Shown: in pieces, positions 14,079 through 21,358 of the stretch
Layout: the number at the start of each line of letters is the position of its first letter
Position numbering within the stretch: the first letter of the stretch is position 1
Origin: Verrucomicrobiota bacterium
GTDB taxonomy: Bacteria > Verrucomicrobiota > Verrucomicrobiia > Opitutales > Opitutaceae
NCBI GenBank assembly: GCA_023433275.1
Contig: JAEZDN010000156.1
Location: 1 to 30,620, forward strand
Reading direction: 5' to 3'
Length of the DNA: 30,620 nucleotides
The notes under the pieces: generated by a model
What the model was told of the DNA's origin: nothing
Seen by the model: the letters and a program-made list of their open reading frames with translations, nothing else
Databases searched by the model: none
Position numbers and translations under genes: made by a program

Positions 14079-15755
14079 TCACGGTCTCGAATCCGCCAAT
14101 CCCGTGTTGTCTCGAGCGTGGAGGGCGGTGACTTCGCGCAACACCCACGCCGATTCGTTTGCCGCCACGGCGCCGGAGAGGACCACGTCGGAAAGGCGTG
14201 CGCCCTGCACGTCGTCGAGGATGACGGCGGGCCGTGCATCCGGCGTGGCCACGCGCAACTCGGCGCCGCGGACTTGGAGGTTCTTCACGTGGCGCGCGAA
14301 CAGGCCCCAGGAGGGCAGGGGGCCAAACACATCCGGATCGGGGTAGGCGGTGGGCATTTCGGGCAGCGCGCGCGCGGCTTGTTCGGCGGTGCCGCCGCCG
14401 GCGTAGTGCAACTGGAGGTTGGACAGCACGACGTCCTCGATCAGGTGGCCGGGCAGGCCGGCGAGGAAGATGCCATGGTCGGGGGCGACGTTGTGCGCGA
14501 CGACGTTGTCGATGAGGATGCGGCGCGTGGTGCCGGCCTGCGTCGTGTCGGGCCGGCGCAGGCGCGCGCCGAGGCGGATGAAGAGCGGGGCGTTCTGCAC
14601 GTCGCGCATGGTGATGTTGCTGATCGTGATGTCCTCCATCACGCCGCCGTCGACCTGCTCGAGGGCAAGGCCGCGCGAGTAGTCGAACACGCAGTTGCTG
14701 ATCGTGATGTTGCGGAAGCCGCCGCCGGCCTCGGTGCCGAGCTTGATGCGGCCCATCACGCCGCCGAAGCGCCGGGTTTTCCGCGTGCGCGTGCCGTCGA
14801 GCAGCGTGCCCTCGTCGTAACCGCTGACGAAGCAGTTGGTGATGGTGACGTTCTCGCAGACGCGGGCGTAGCCGAGGGCGTGGGAGGATTTGAGGCAGAT
14901 GCCGTCGTCCCAGGGCGAGTTCACGCTCGTGTTGGAGATGCGGACGTTGCTGCACGCGTCGATGTCGATGCCGTCGCGGTTGGTGTCGATGACGAGGTTG
15001 TCGATCGTGAGGTTGTCCACGCCGGTCGCGAGGATGCCGAAGTGGCCGCCGTGCAGGATGGTGAAGTCGCGCAGGATGACGTTGCGGCAGTTCTTGAGCG
15101 CAATGGCCTTGTTGCCGACGCCGTCGGGCAGCGTGTCGCGGGCGTTGGGATAATTGAAAGGGCCGGGCACCAGGTCGGGACGCGGGGCGGGTTCGAACGG
15201 GCCCTCGGCCTTGAGGACGTCGGGCAATTCCTCACCCGGCTTGAGCGGAAGCAGTTCGCCGACGGCCAGGGCCACCCGGCGGCCGTTGCCGCGCGAGAGG
15301 CCGCGGCCGTAGATGCGGCCCGGCCCGGTGATGGCGACGTGCTCGAGGTTTTCGCCCCAGATGAGGCTGTTGCGGAAATGCGAATGCCCGAAATCCTGGA
15401 ATTGATTCCACGCATTGGGTTCGGGGTGATCGTAGCCGCCGGGTTCGCCAGCGGGCGGGGGCTCGGCGGCGATGATCGTGGCGCCGGGGCCGAGGTGGAG
15501 CGTGACGTGGCTCTTGAGGCGAATGGTGTAGCAGAGGTATTCGCCCGCTGGCAGCACGACGGTGCCGCCGCCGGCCTTCGCAGCGGCCTCGATGGCGGCG
15601 TTGATCGCGGGCGTGTCGAGCGTGCGGCCGTCGCCGGTGGCGCCGTGGTCGCGGACGGAATACTGAAGCGCGACGGCGGTCTCGGCGGCGCCCGGAGCGG
15701 CGGTCGTGAAGGCGAGGAGGAGGGCGAGCAGCAGGCGGCTCAGGGCGGGGGACAT
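14079..15755 (-). CDS. GH28 family polygalacturonase-like enzyme, secreted
   Basis: 558 residues with a signal peptide (RLLLALLLAFTTAAPGAA, cleavage near residue 24). The mature N-terminus has the pectate-lyase-superfamily start VRDHGATGDGRTLDTPAINA, followed by the right-handed beta-helix. The GH28 active-site motifs are readable: NTNRDGID at 257-264 (usual N-T-D), DDG at 283-285 (the D-D pair) and RIK at 336-338. The usual G-H-G motif is not seen; the matching position reads SSHALGYAR (290-298), as in some exo-acting or rhamnogalacturonan-active subfamilies. It should hydrolyse alpha-1,4-galacturonic links in pectin, or related links, in the periplasm or outside the cell. It lies 183 bp downstream of the second TonB-dependent receptor on the same strand, behind a strong terminator, so it is probably expressed partly independently. 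Confidence 0.9.
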   Translation of the reverse strand: MSPALSRLLLALLLAFTTAAPGAAETAVALQYSVRDHGATGDGRTLDTPAINAAIEAAAKAGGGTVVLPAGEYLCYTIRLKSHVTLHLGPGATIIAAEPPPAGEPGGYDHPEPNAWNQFQDFGHSHFRNSLIWGENLEHVAITGPGRIYGRGLSRGNGRRVALAVGELLPLKPGEELPDVLKAEGPFEPAPRPDLVPGPFNYPNARDTLPDGVGNKAIALKNCRNVILRDFTILHGGHFGILATGVDNLTIDNLVIDTNRDGIDIDACSNVRISNTSVNSPWDDGICLKSSHALGYARVCENVTITNCFVSGYDEGTLLDGTRTRKTRRFGGVMGRIKLGTEAGGGFRNITISNCVFDYSRGLALEQVDGGVMEDITISNITMRDVQNAPLFIRLGARLRRPDTTQAGTTRRILIDNVVAHNVAPDHGIFLAGLPGHLIEDVVLSNLQLHYAGGGTAEQAARALPEMPTAYPDPDVFGPLPSWGLFARHVKNLQVRGAELRVATPDARPAVILDDVQGARLSDVVLSGAVAANESAWVLREVTALHARDNTGLADSRP

Positions 15756-15807
15756 GACCGGGAGGGTTGGAGGGGGTGCGAGGGAGCGGGAGAGGCGTCA
15801 GAAGCAG

Positions 15808-15862
15808 GGCCAGTCTGGGACTGGCCTCGGGGACGGAGGAGCCGGTCGGAGACCGGACCTAC
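15808..15862. repeat. Two short perfect hairpin modules
   Basis: GGCCAGTC-TGG-GACTGGCC at 15808-15826 is a perfect 8-bp stem with a 3-nt loop. GGAGCCGGTC-GGA-GACCGG at about 15838-15856, followed by ACCTACT, is a second. Both lie between the receptor terminator and the GH28 start codon, and the second has the ends of the dispersed module family (GGAGCC ... CCTAC). They would fold in the leader of any GH28 transcript that starts upstream of them. Confidence 0.6.
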
Positions 15863-15891
15863 TTGGAGACGCGACGAAGAGAGAGGACAAA

Positions 15892-15921
15892 AAGAAGCCC
15901 CGGGATCGGCCGGGGCTTCTT
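15892..15921 (-). terminator. Intrinsic terminator of the second TonB-dependent receptor
   Basis: AAGAAGCCCCGG and CCGGGGCTTCTT are exact complements separated by GATCGG. Read on the minus strand the stem begins 17 nt after the receptor stop codon (15939-15941) and is followed by a T-run (CTTCTTTTTGTCC). This is the clearest Rho-independent terminator in the window. It separates the receptor from the downstream GH28 gene on the same strand. Confidence 0.9.
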
Positions 15922-15938
15922 GTGAACACGGACCCTTG

Positions 15939-18242
15939 TTACCAAGCAAGCGTGGTCGTCAGGCGGATGTTGCGGCCCGGCTGGGTGGTGATGCCCGTGC
16001 CCGCGACGCGACCGCCCGCGACGGCGATGTAATCCTTGTCGTCGAAAACGTTGTCGATCGTCAGGCGCGTGTGGACGCCGTTGCTCCACTTGTAGGCGAA
16101 GCCGAGGACCGTGACGTAGCTGGGCTCGAGGTAGAAGCTGACTTGCTTCACCACGTTGAACGGCGCGGGGGTGAAGTTGCCATCCGGCACGTCACCGGCG
16201 CGGCGGCCGCTGTAGCTGACGCCGAAGTGCGTGGAGAGGCCGTTCACACGGCCCGCGTTGAAGCGATAGTTGAGCAACAGCGAGGCGTTGTTGTCGGCGA
16301 CGCCACGGACGCGGCGGCCGAGGCTGTCGCGCATCTTGAGATGCGACCAGGTGGCGATGGCGGACAGGTTGTCGGTCACGCGGCCCATCAGCTCGATCTC
16401 ATGGCCCTTGTTGCTCAGGTTGGAGACGAGCGTCTGCGGGACAGTCTGGTCGGTTTGGTAGGCGGGGTTCGGGACCGTGACATTGGTCTGGGCGATCTCG
16501 AAGTACGCGCCGTTGAGCGAGAGCTTGCCGCCGAAGAACTCGGACTTGAAGCCGAACTCGTCCTGTTCGCCCTCGCGCCAGAGCGGGAGGTTGTTGGCGA
16601 TGACGGGTGAGGCGTTGATGGATCGGCTGGCGTAGAGCGAGACGTTGTCGCGCACCTTGTAGAGCGCGCTGAGGCTCCACATGTCCTTCGAGTCGTCGAG
16701 CACGCCGGGGGCGGCGCCGGTGAGGACGTTGGCGGAGACTGTCTTCGTGTCGTACCGAAGGATGCCGCCCGTGACGTAGAGGCGGTTTTCGAGGAAGCCG
16801 AAGCGCTGGTTCACGAACGCCTGCATGTTGGTGTAGGAGTTCCGGTTCGAGAACGAGAACGCCGCGGCGTAGATCGGGAAGTAGCGGTTGTAGGGCCGGC
16901 TGAGGTCGATGCCGGGCAGCGTGCCGTTGTGGCCGCGACCGGTGGCGATCTGGCGCGAGTAACCGAAGCCCGCGACGGTCTGGGAGCTGATGTTGCCGAG
17001 TTGCGCGGCATAGACGGCGTCGGCCTGGAGATTGGCCGTGTTGCGGCGCGTGGACTGGATGTCGCCGCGATTGGGAATGTTGCCCGGCGTGAAGAACGGC
17101 GAGTAGGTCGAGGACGCGACGCCGTTGGTGACCGTCCAGACGTAGTCCTGCGTGAGCTCGCCGGTCATGGGGTTGTAGCGGTTGCTCAGGCTGGGGGTGG
17201 AGAGGAAGTTCTGCTCCGAGTCCTCGTAGTAGTGGCGGCCGTTGGCGGCGAAGCGCAGGCTGAGGTTCTCGTTCACGCTCGTGGTGAGCAGCGTGAAGAG
17301 GTCGGCGCTGTGCGTCTCGACGTGGCTCCAGGGTTGCACGCCGTTGAGGCCCTGCGGATCGAGGCCGGGAGCGAGGAACGGCTTGCTCGTCGCGGCCGTG
17401 ACACTCGGGTCGATGATGAGCAACGGCTCGCGAAAGATCCAGTGCTCGGACGCCACGATCTTGGCGGTGAACTGGGTTTTGTCGGAGATGCGCCAGGTGA
17501 ACATCGGCGCGAGGGCCGAGCCCTTGATCTTGGCGCCTTCCCAGTAGCGTTCGGAATCCTGGCCGGAGTGCACCAAGCGGTAGGCGAACCGGTCGCTGCT
17601 GCCAATCGGGCCGGACACGTCGAGCATGTACTTCTGCGCGTCGAACAGGCCGACGGTGGCCGAGAGCGAGCCCTGGCGTTTGTAGGTCGGCGACTTGGTG
17701 ATGATGTTGAGCGAGCCGCCGGGCGCGCCGGCGGGGGAGAGGATGGCGTTGGGGCCCTTGGTGACCTCGATGCGGTCGATGACGGATTCCTCGATGTTGT
17801 CGGCGTCGGCCGACTGGAGGAAGTTGTCGACCGTGCGGGCGCCGTTCTGCGTCTCGAAGCCGCGGATGATCATGCGGTCCTGGAACTGCACGCCGCGGCC
17901 TTCCTGCACACCGGCGACGTAGCGGGTGACGTCGAACACGCGGTTGGGCGCGAGGTCGTCCATCATCTCGCGCGTGATCACGGAGATCGTGCTCGCGGTG
18001 TCGAGCAACGGGGCGCGGACGCGGACGGCCGAGATGGCCTCGCTCGCGCGATAGCGGTCGACCGAGTCACCCGACACGGTGAAGGGCGAGAGCACCACCA
18101 CGTCGTCGCCGGCGGGAGCGGCGGCGGGGGCGGTCTGGGCGGCGAGGGGGCTGGTCGCGGCGAGCGACAGCAGGGAAAGCACGCAGAGTGCTGACGGTGT
18201 GATACGGCGAGACAGGGCTCGCGTAGGGAGCGTCTGGTTCAT
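15939..18242 (-). CDS. TonB-dependent outer-membrane receptor (pectin locus)
   Basis: 767 residues from the ATG at 18242 (MNQTLPTRALSRR); in-frame sequence upstream to 18599 overlaps the divergent regulator and is not part of it. Signal peptide about residues 1-34 (hydrophobic ALCVLSLLSLAATSPLAAQ), then DDVVVLSPFTVSG at 44-56, the TonB-box-like segment also seen in the other receptor of this window. The plug carries RIEVTKGPNAILSPAGAPGG and the barrel ends in RLTTTLAW, with a C-terminal tryptophan. At 767 residues it is much shorter than the 1006-residue receptor and closer to siderophore-type (FhuA/FecA-like) receptors, as in the C-terminal YTVLGFAYKW-like and NVFDDKDYIAVAGG blocks, so a non-carbohydrate ligand cannot be excluded. 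Its position beside GH28, a LacI regulator and an MFS permease favours pectin oligosaccharides. Confidence 0.92.
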   Translation of the reverse strand: MNQTLPTRALSRRITPSALCVLSLLSLAATSPLAAQTAPAAAPAGDDVVVLSPFTVSGDSVDRYRASEAISAVRVRAPLLDTASTISVITREMMDDLAPNRVFDVTRYVAGVQEGRGVQFQDRMIIRGFETQNGARTVDNFLQSADADNIEESVIDRIEVTKGPNAILSPAGAPGGSLNIITKSPTYKRQGSLSATVGLFDAQKYMLDVSGPIGSSDRFAYRLVHSGQDSERYWEGAKIKGSALAPMFTWRISDKTQFTAKIVASEHWIFREPLLIIDPSVTAATSKPFLAPGLDPQGLNGVQPWSHVETHSADLFTLLTTSVNENLSLRFAANGRHYYEDSEQNFLSTPSLSNRYNPMTGELTQDYVWTVTNGVASSTYSPFFTPGNIPNRGDIQSTRRNTANLQADAVYAAQLGNISSQTVAGFGYSRQIATGRGHNGTLPGIDLSRPYNRYFPIYAAAFSFSNRNSYTNMQAFVNQRFGFLENRLYVTGGILRYDTKTVSANVLTGAAPGVLDDSKDMWSLSALYKVRDNVSLYASRSINASPVIANNLPLWREGEQDEFGFKSEFFGGKLSLNGAYFEIAQTNVTVPNPAYQTDQTVPQTLVSNLSNKGHEIELMGRVTDNLSAIATWSHLKMRDSLGRRVRGVADNNASLLLNYRFNAGRVNGLSTHFGVSYSGRRAGDVPDGNFTPAPFNVVKQVSFYLEPSYVTVLGFAYKWSNGVHTRLTIDNVFDDKDYIAVAGGRVAGTGITTQPGRNIRLTTTLAW

Positions 18243-18379
18243 GGGTGGGGTTTTGGTGTTGGGGTTTTCCCGGTGCACCGCGTGGCGACGCCGGCGATGA
18301 TGCGGGAAGTCGGCCTGGGGGAAGGGCCGATGGGCAGGGTTGTGCCGCGGTCGCCGGGCCCGGCCAAGGGCGCCGCAGC

Positions 18380-18391
18380 TTTCCACGTAAA
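18380..18391 (-). promoter_or_regulatory. Candidate LacI-type operator, receptor/regulator side
   Basis: TTTCCACGTAAA on the plus strand, i.e. TTTACGTGGAAA read toward the receptor, 138 bp upstream of its start codon and 40 bp upstream of the divergent regulator start. An identical 12-mer in the same orientation relative to its gene is at 19558-19569 in front of the permease. A central CG flanked by A/T-rich arms is typical of LacI-family operators, but this one is only partly symmetric. The assignment is inference. Confidence 0.5.
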
Positions 18392-18430
18392 ATGAATTGC
18401 GCCGGGCGAATGCGGATCCCAGCGTGGGCC

Positions 18431-19498
18431 ATGGCTTTAACCCCAGCCGCCGCCAACCCGCCGACCCTGCGCGAGATAGCCCGGCGGGCGGGCGTGAGCC
18501 ACACGACGGTGTCGCTCGCGCTGCGCAACCACCCGTCCATTCCGGAGGCCACGCGGGCGCGCTTGCGGCGGCTGGCCGACAAGCTGGGCTATCGGTCAAA
18601 CGTCCTCGTCTCCGCGCTGATGAGCCAGGTGCGGCTCAAGCAATCCAAGTCGGGCCCGGAGATTGTCGGATTCCTCACGGGCGGTCCCACCGCGGACGAA
18701 TGGAAACAGCATTCGGCGAGCGTGGGTTTCTATGAGGGTGCGCGGCGGCGGGCGCAGCAACTGGGCATGCGCGTGGAGCCGTTCTGGCTCGGGCCCGGCG
18801 GGGCGCAGGCTGCGGCCACGTGCCGCGTGCTTCAGGCGCGGGCCATCCGCGGCAACCTGATCACGCCCTTTGCCGTGCCCGTGTATGACCACGAGCTCGA
18901 TTGGGCGCACCTGATCTGCGTGGGGCTTGGATACGTGTTCAACCACCACGCCATGCACCGGGCGACGCACAACCATTTCCGCGGCGCGTTCCTCGCGTAC
19001 CAGAAGCTCTGGGAACTCGGCTACCGCCGGATCGCGCTGATGCTGGACCGTGACGACCAGAATCGTCGGGTGAACTATGGCTGGCTGGGCGGCTACCTCG
19101 CCGCGCAGAACACGCTCGGCGATGCGCGTCTGGAGCCGTTGCTCACCACGCGGGGGGAGGAAACCCGTCAGTTGAAGACGTGGTTGCGAACGGCGCGTCC
19201 CGACGCGGTCATCGGCTTTGGCCCGAAACAATTCATCGCGCTGGAGCTGGTGGGCCGGCGCATCCCGCAGGACGTCGCCTTCGCCGCGCTCGATGTCGAG
19301 CAGACGCGGCTCGACCACGTCGAGGAGGTGACGGGCATCAACCAGAACCTCACGCTGATTGGCGCCACGGCGATCGATATCCTGGCCAGCCAGCTCTATC
19401 ACAACGAGCAGGGTCTGCCGCGGCGCCCGGTGTACAGCATGATCGAGGGCTATTGGGTGGCCGGCCGCACGGCCCCGCCGCGACCAAGCAACGGGTAG
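18431..19498 (+). CDS. LacI-family transcriptional regulator of the pectin locus
   Basis: 355 residues from the ATG at 18431 (MALTPAAANPPTLREIA). The helix-turn-helix is TLREIARRAGVSHTTVSLAL (12-31), followed by NHPSIPEATRARLRRLADKLGY, the standard LacI DNA-binding domain, and then a periplasmic-binding-like sensor domain (GPEIVGFLTGGP, LGYRRIALMLDRDDQ, PQDVAFAALDVEQ). The sensor includes several unusual histidine- and aromatic-rich stretches (YVFNHHAMHRATHNHF), where the usual members have a shorter link. It is divergent from the TonB-dependent receptor and 145 bp upstream of the permease, and the same 12-bp motif precedes both. In-frame sequence upstream to 18245 is non-coding-like. Autoregulation and control of receptor and permease are likely; the effector is unknown. 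Confidence 0.9.
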   Translation: MALTPAAANPPTLREIARRAGVSHTTVSLALRNHPSIPEATRARLRRLADKLGYRSNVLVSALMSQVRLKQSKSGPEIVGFLTGGPTADEWKQHSASVGFYEGARRRAQQLGMRVEPFWLGPGGAQAAATCRVLQARAIRGNLITPFAVPVYDHELDWAHLICVGLGYVFNHHAMHRATHNHFRGAFLAYQKLWELGYRRIALMLDRDDQNRRVNYGWLGGYLAAQNTLGDARLEPLLTTRGEETRQLKTWLRTARPDAVIGFGPKQFIALELVGRRIPQDVAFAALDVEQTRLDHVEEVTGINQNLTLIGATAIDILASQLYHNEQGLPRRPVYSMIEGYWVAGRTAPPRPSNG

Positions 19499-19557
19499 GG
19501 AGGCCGCGATCGGCGCCGGCCTTTGATCGCGGCGGCACGGGCTGCCGCACCGTTTCC

Positions 19558-19569
19558 TTTACGTGGAAA
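19558..19569 (+). promoter_or_regulatory. Candidate LacI-type operator, permease side
   Basis: TTTACGTGGAAA, 74 bp upstream of the permease start codon, identical to the complement of the motif at 18380-18391. Here it also sits inside a spaced inverted repeat GTTTCC-(7 nt)-GGAAAC at 19552-19570. It lies between the LacI gene and the permease, which supports control of the permease by that regulator. It also argues that the permease starts at 19643 rather than at an upstream in-frame codon. Confidence 0.5.
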
Positions 19570-19642
19570 CCCCTTGCAGGCTTGGATCGCGGCGCATTCC
19601 CTGCCGGTCTTGCCCGTCCGGTCGCGCGGCGACCTCCCCCTG

Positions 19643-21091
19643 ATGTCCAACCCCACCCCCCGTCCCGCGGCCGCGCCCGCGGTCTATCGCGCGGGCACGC
19701 TTGTTTATCAGGCCGCAGGCTTGCGCGCGGTGTTCGCCTGGCTGCTCGGCGCCGAGGTGGTGTTCACGCTGATCGACATGCTCGAGCCCAAGGTGCTGCC
19801 CGTGCTCCTGAAGCTGCATGGCGCCACCGACACGCAGATCGCGGTCATCGTGGGCTCGTTCAACGCCGTGCTCCAGCTGCTGATCATGCCGCCGCTGGGT
19901 TACTATTCCGATCGGCTCCGCACGCGCTGGGGCCGCCGGATCCCGATCCTGTTTTGGGTGACGCCGTTCGTCACGCTCTTCCTCGCCATCACGCCCTTCT
20001 CGCCGGAAATCGCGGATTGGCTGGTGCGGATCGACGGGCTCGGCGCCTGGCTCCAGTCGCTGCCGGTGGCGCCGGTGATCCTCGTGTTTGCCGGGTTGGT
20101 GCTACTCTACCGCGTGGTGCAGACGATGACCAACGTGTGCTTCTTCGGGTTGTTGCGCGACGTGGTGCCCGACACGCACATGGGGCGGTTCCTGGCGCTG
20201 TTCCGCGTCTTCGGTGCCGCGGGCACGTTTATCATCACCTACTGGCTGCTCGGGCTCACCGCCACGCACAGCCGCCCGATCTTCGTCGGCGTGGCGCTGC
20301 TCAACCTCGTGGGGTTCTATGCGGTTTGCTGGTTTGTGCGCGAAGGCGACTACCCGCCCGTGGAGCGCGATCCCGCGGCCGAGCAAGCCGGGTGCATCGC
20401 CCGGCTGGGATCCGCGGCGCGGACCTTCGTGCGGGAGTCGTACCGGCATCCGGTTTACCTGTGGATCTATTTCATCCGCGTCTGCCTTTACGGCGCGCTG
20501 ATCGGGCTCTCGGGCTTCATCATCTTCTTCCCGCAATATGAACTCGGCATGAGCCTCACCACCGTCGGGCAGATGCTCTCCTGGCCCGCGCTGGTGTGGG
20601 TGGTGATCGCGTACCCGGTGGGGCGGCTGGTGGATTCGCGCGGGGCCGCGTACGTCCTGCGGATCGGGCTCGTGATGATCACAGTGGGGTACGTGCTCTC
20701 GTTCTTCCTCGTGGTGGGGCCGTTGACGTTCCTCGTGTCGTCGCTCGTGACCGGCGTTGCGTTTTGGATCGTGATGATGGCCCAGCTCAAGCTCACGCAG
20801 GAGGTGTTTCATCCGCAGCGCTACAGCCAACTGGCCGGGGCCAATACGATCGTGCAGGGCGTCCTCATCGCGGTCGTGATCAGCCCGGCCTGCGGCTGGG
20901 TGCTCGACGCGCTCAAGGGCTGGACGCACACGCTCGCCCTGCCGGGCGTGGGCGAGGTGGTTTTGGGGCCGTATCGGATGGTGAACCTCATGCTCGGCCT
21001 GTGCTATGGCGCCGCGTGGTTCGGTCTCGGCCGCCTCGAGCATCACGTGCGCCTGCGCGGCGGGCCGCAGCAGTATGCCGCCCCGCTATGA
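19643..21091 (+). CDS. MFS permease, sugar transporter-like (pectin locus)
   Basis: 482 residues from the ATG at 19643 (MSNPTPRPAAAP). Twelve or so membrane segments, with the conserved loop GYYSDRLRTRWGRRIPIL between helices 2 and 3, which is the MFS motif-A region in the form used by GPH/SUT-like carriers, plus an N-terminal FTLIDMLEPKVLPVLLKLHG. It is related to, but clearly distinct from, the GPH symporter at 10110: it lacks the N-terminal YGLGD block. The large loop around PPVERDPAAEQAGCIARLGS separates the two six-helix halves. It is expected to import a sugar or uronate in symport with a cation. It follows the LacI gene by 145 bp and precedes the six-hairpin glycosidase by 270 bp. A structured repeat begins directly after its stop codon. 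Confidence 0.85.
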   Translation: MSNPTPRPAAAPAVYRAGTLVYQAAGLRAVFAWLLGAEVVFTLIDMLEPKVLPVLLKLHGATDTQIAVIVGSFNAVLQLLIMPPLGYYSDRLRTRWGRRIPILFWVTPFVTLFLAITPFSPEIADWLVRIDGLGAWLQSLPVAPVILVFAGLVLLYRVVQTMTNVCFFGLLRDVVPDTHMGRFLALFRVFGAAGTFIITYWLLGLTATHSRPIFVGVALLNLVGFYAVCWFVREGDYPPVERDPAAEQAGCIARLGSAARTFVRESYRHPVYLWIYFIRVCLYGALIGLSGFIIFFPQYELGMSLTTVGQMLSWPALVWVVIAYPVGRLVDSRGAAYVLRIGLVMITVGYVLSFFLVVGPLTFLVSSLVTGVAFWIVMMAQLKLTQEVFHPQRYSQLAGANTIVQGVLIAVVISPACGWVLDALKGWTHTLALPGVGEVVLGPYRMVNLMLGLCYGAAWFGLGRLEHHVRLRGGPQQYAAPL

Positions 21092-21237
21092 AGCCGGAAC
21101 CATGCGGTTGGAGCGCGATCCCGACGTGTGAGCGGTCGAACCGTTCACTTGTGGGGGCGTGGCTCGTCCACGTCGCCCTCGTTGTCCGCAGCGAGGGAAG
21201 GGCGCGGCCAAGCCGTGCCCCTACAGCGGGCTGCATG
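21092..21237 (+). repeat. Dispersed structured repeat, family A, copy 2
   Basis: Begins AGCCGGAAC at the base immediately after the permease stop codon (TGA at 21089-21091). It has the same order of blocks as the other copies: GCGGTCGAAC, TGGGGGCGTGGCTCGTCCAC, GCAGCGAGGGAAGGGCGCGG, CCGTGCCCCTACA. It is the most diverged copy. A GGGCGACCCCGCCCGCGGCG module follows at about 21266-21285. Confidence 0.75.
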
Positions 21238-21358
21238 AAGGCCACGGCAGCCTGCAGTACGGGCGACCCCGCCCGCGGCGCTTGCGTCGGGCATCATCCC
21301 ACGTCCTTTGCAGACTTGTCCGCCCGGTTTGAAATTCCCCATCCTTGAACACCCCACC

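Noticed and set aside
14118..16610. 830-codon open frame on the plus strand across GH28 and the second receptor
   Set aside because: It runs antisense through two well-supported genes and the terminator between them; its composition is typical of a high-GC shadow frame.
18245..18430. N-terminal extension of the second LacI regulator
   Set aside because: The 62 extra residues are G/R/A-rich, overlap the receptor promoter region and the candidate operator, and the DNA-binding domain begins normally after the ATG at 18431.
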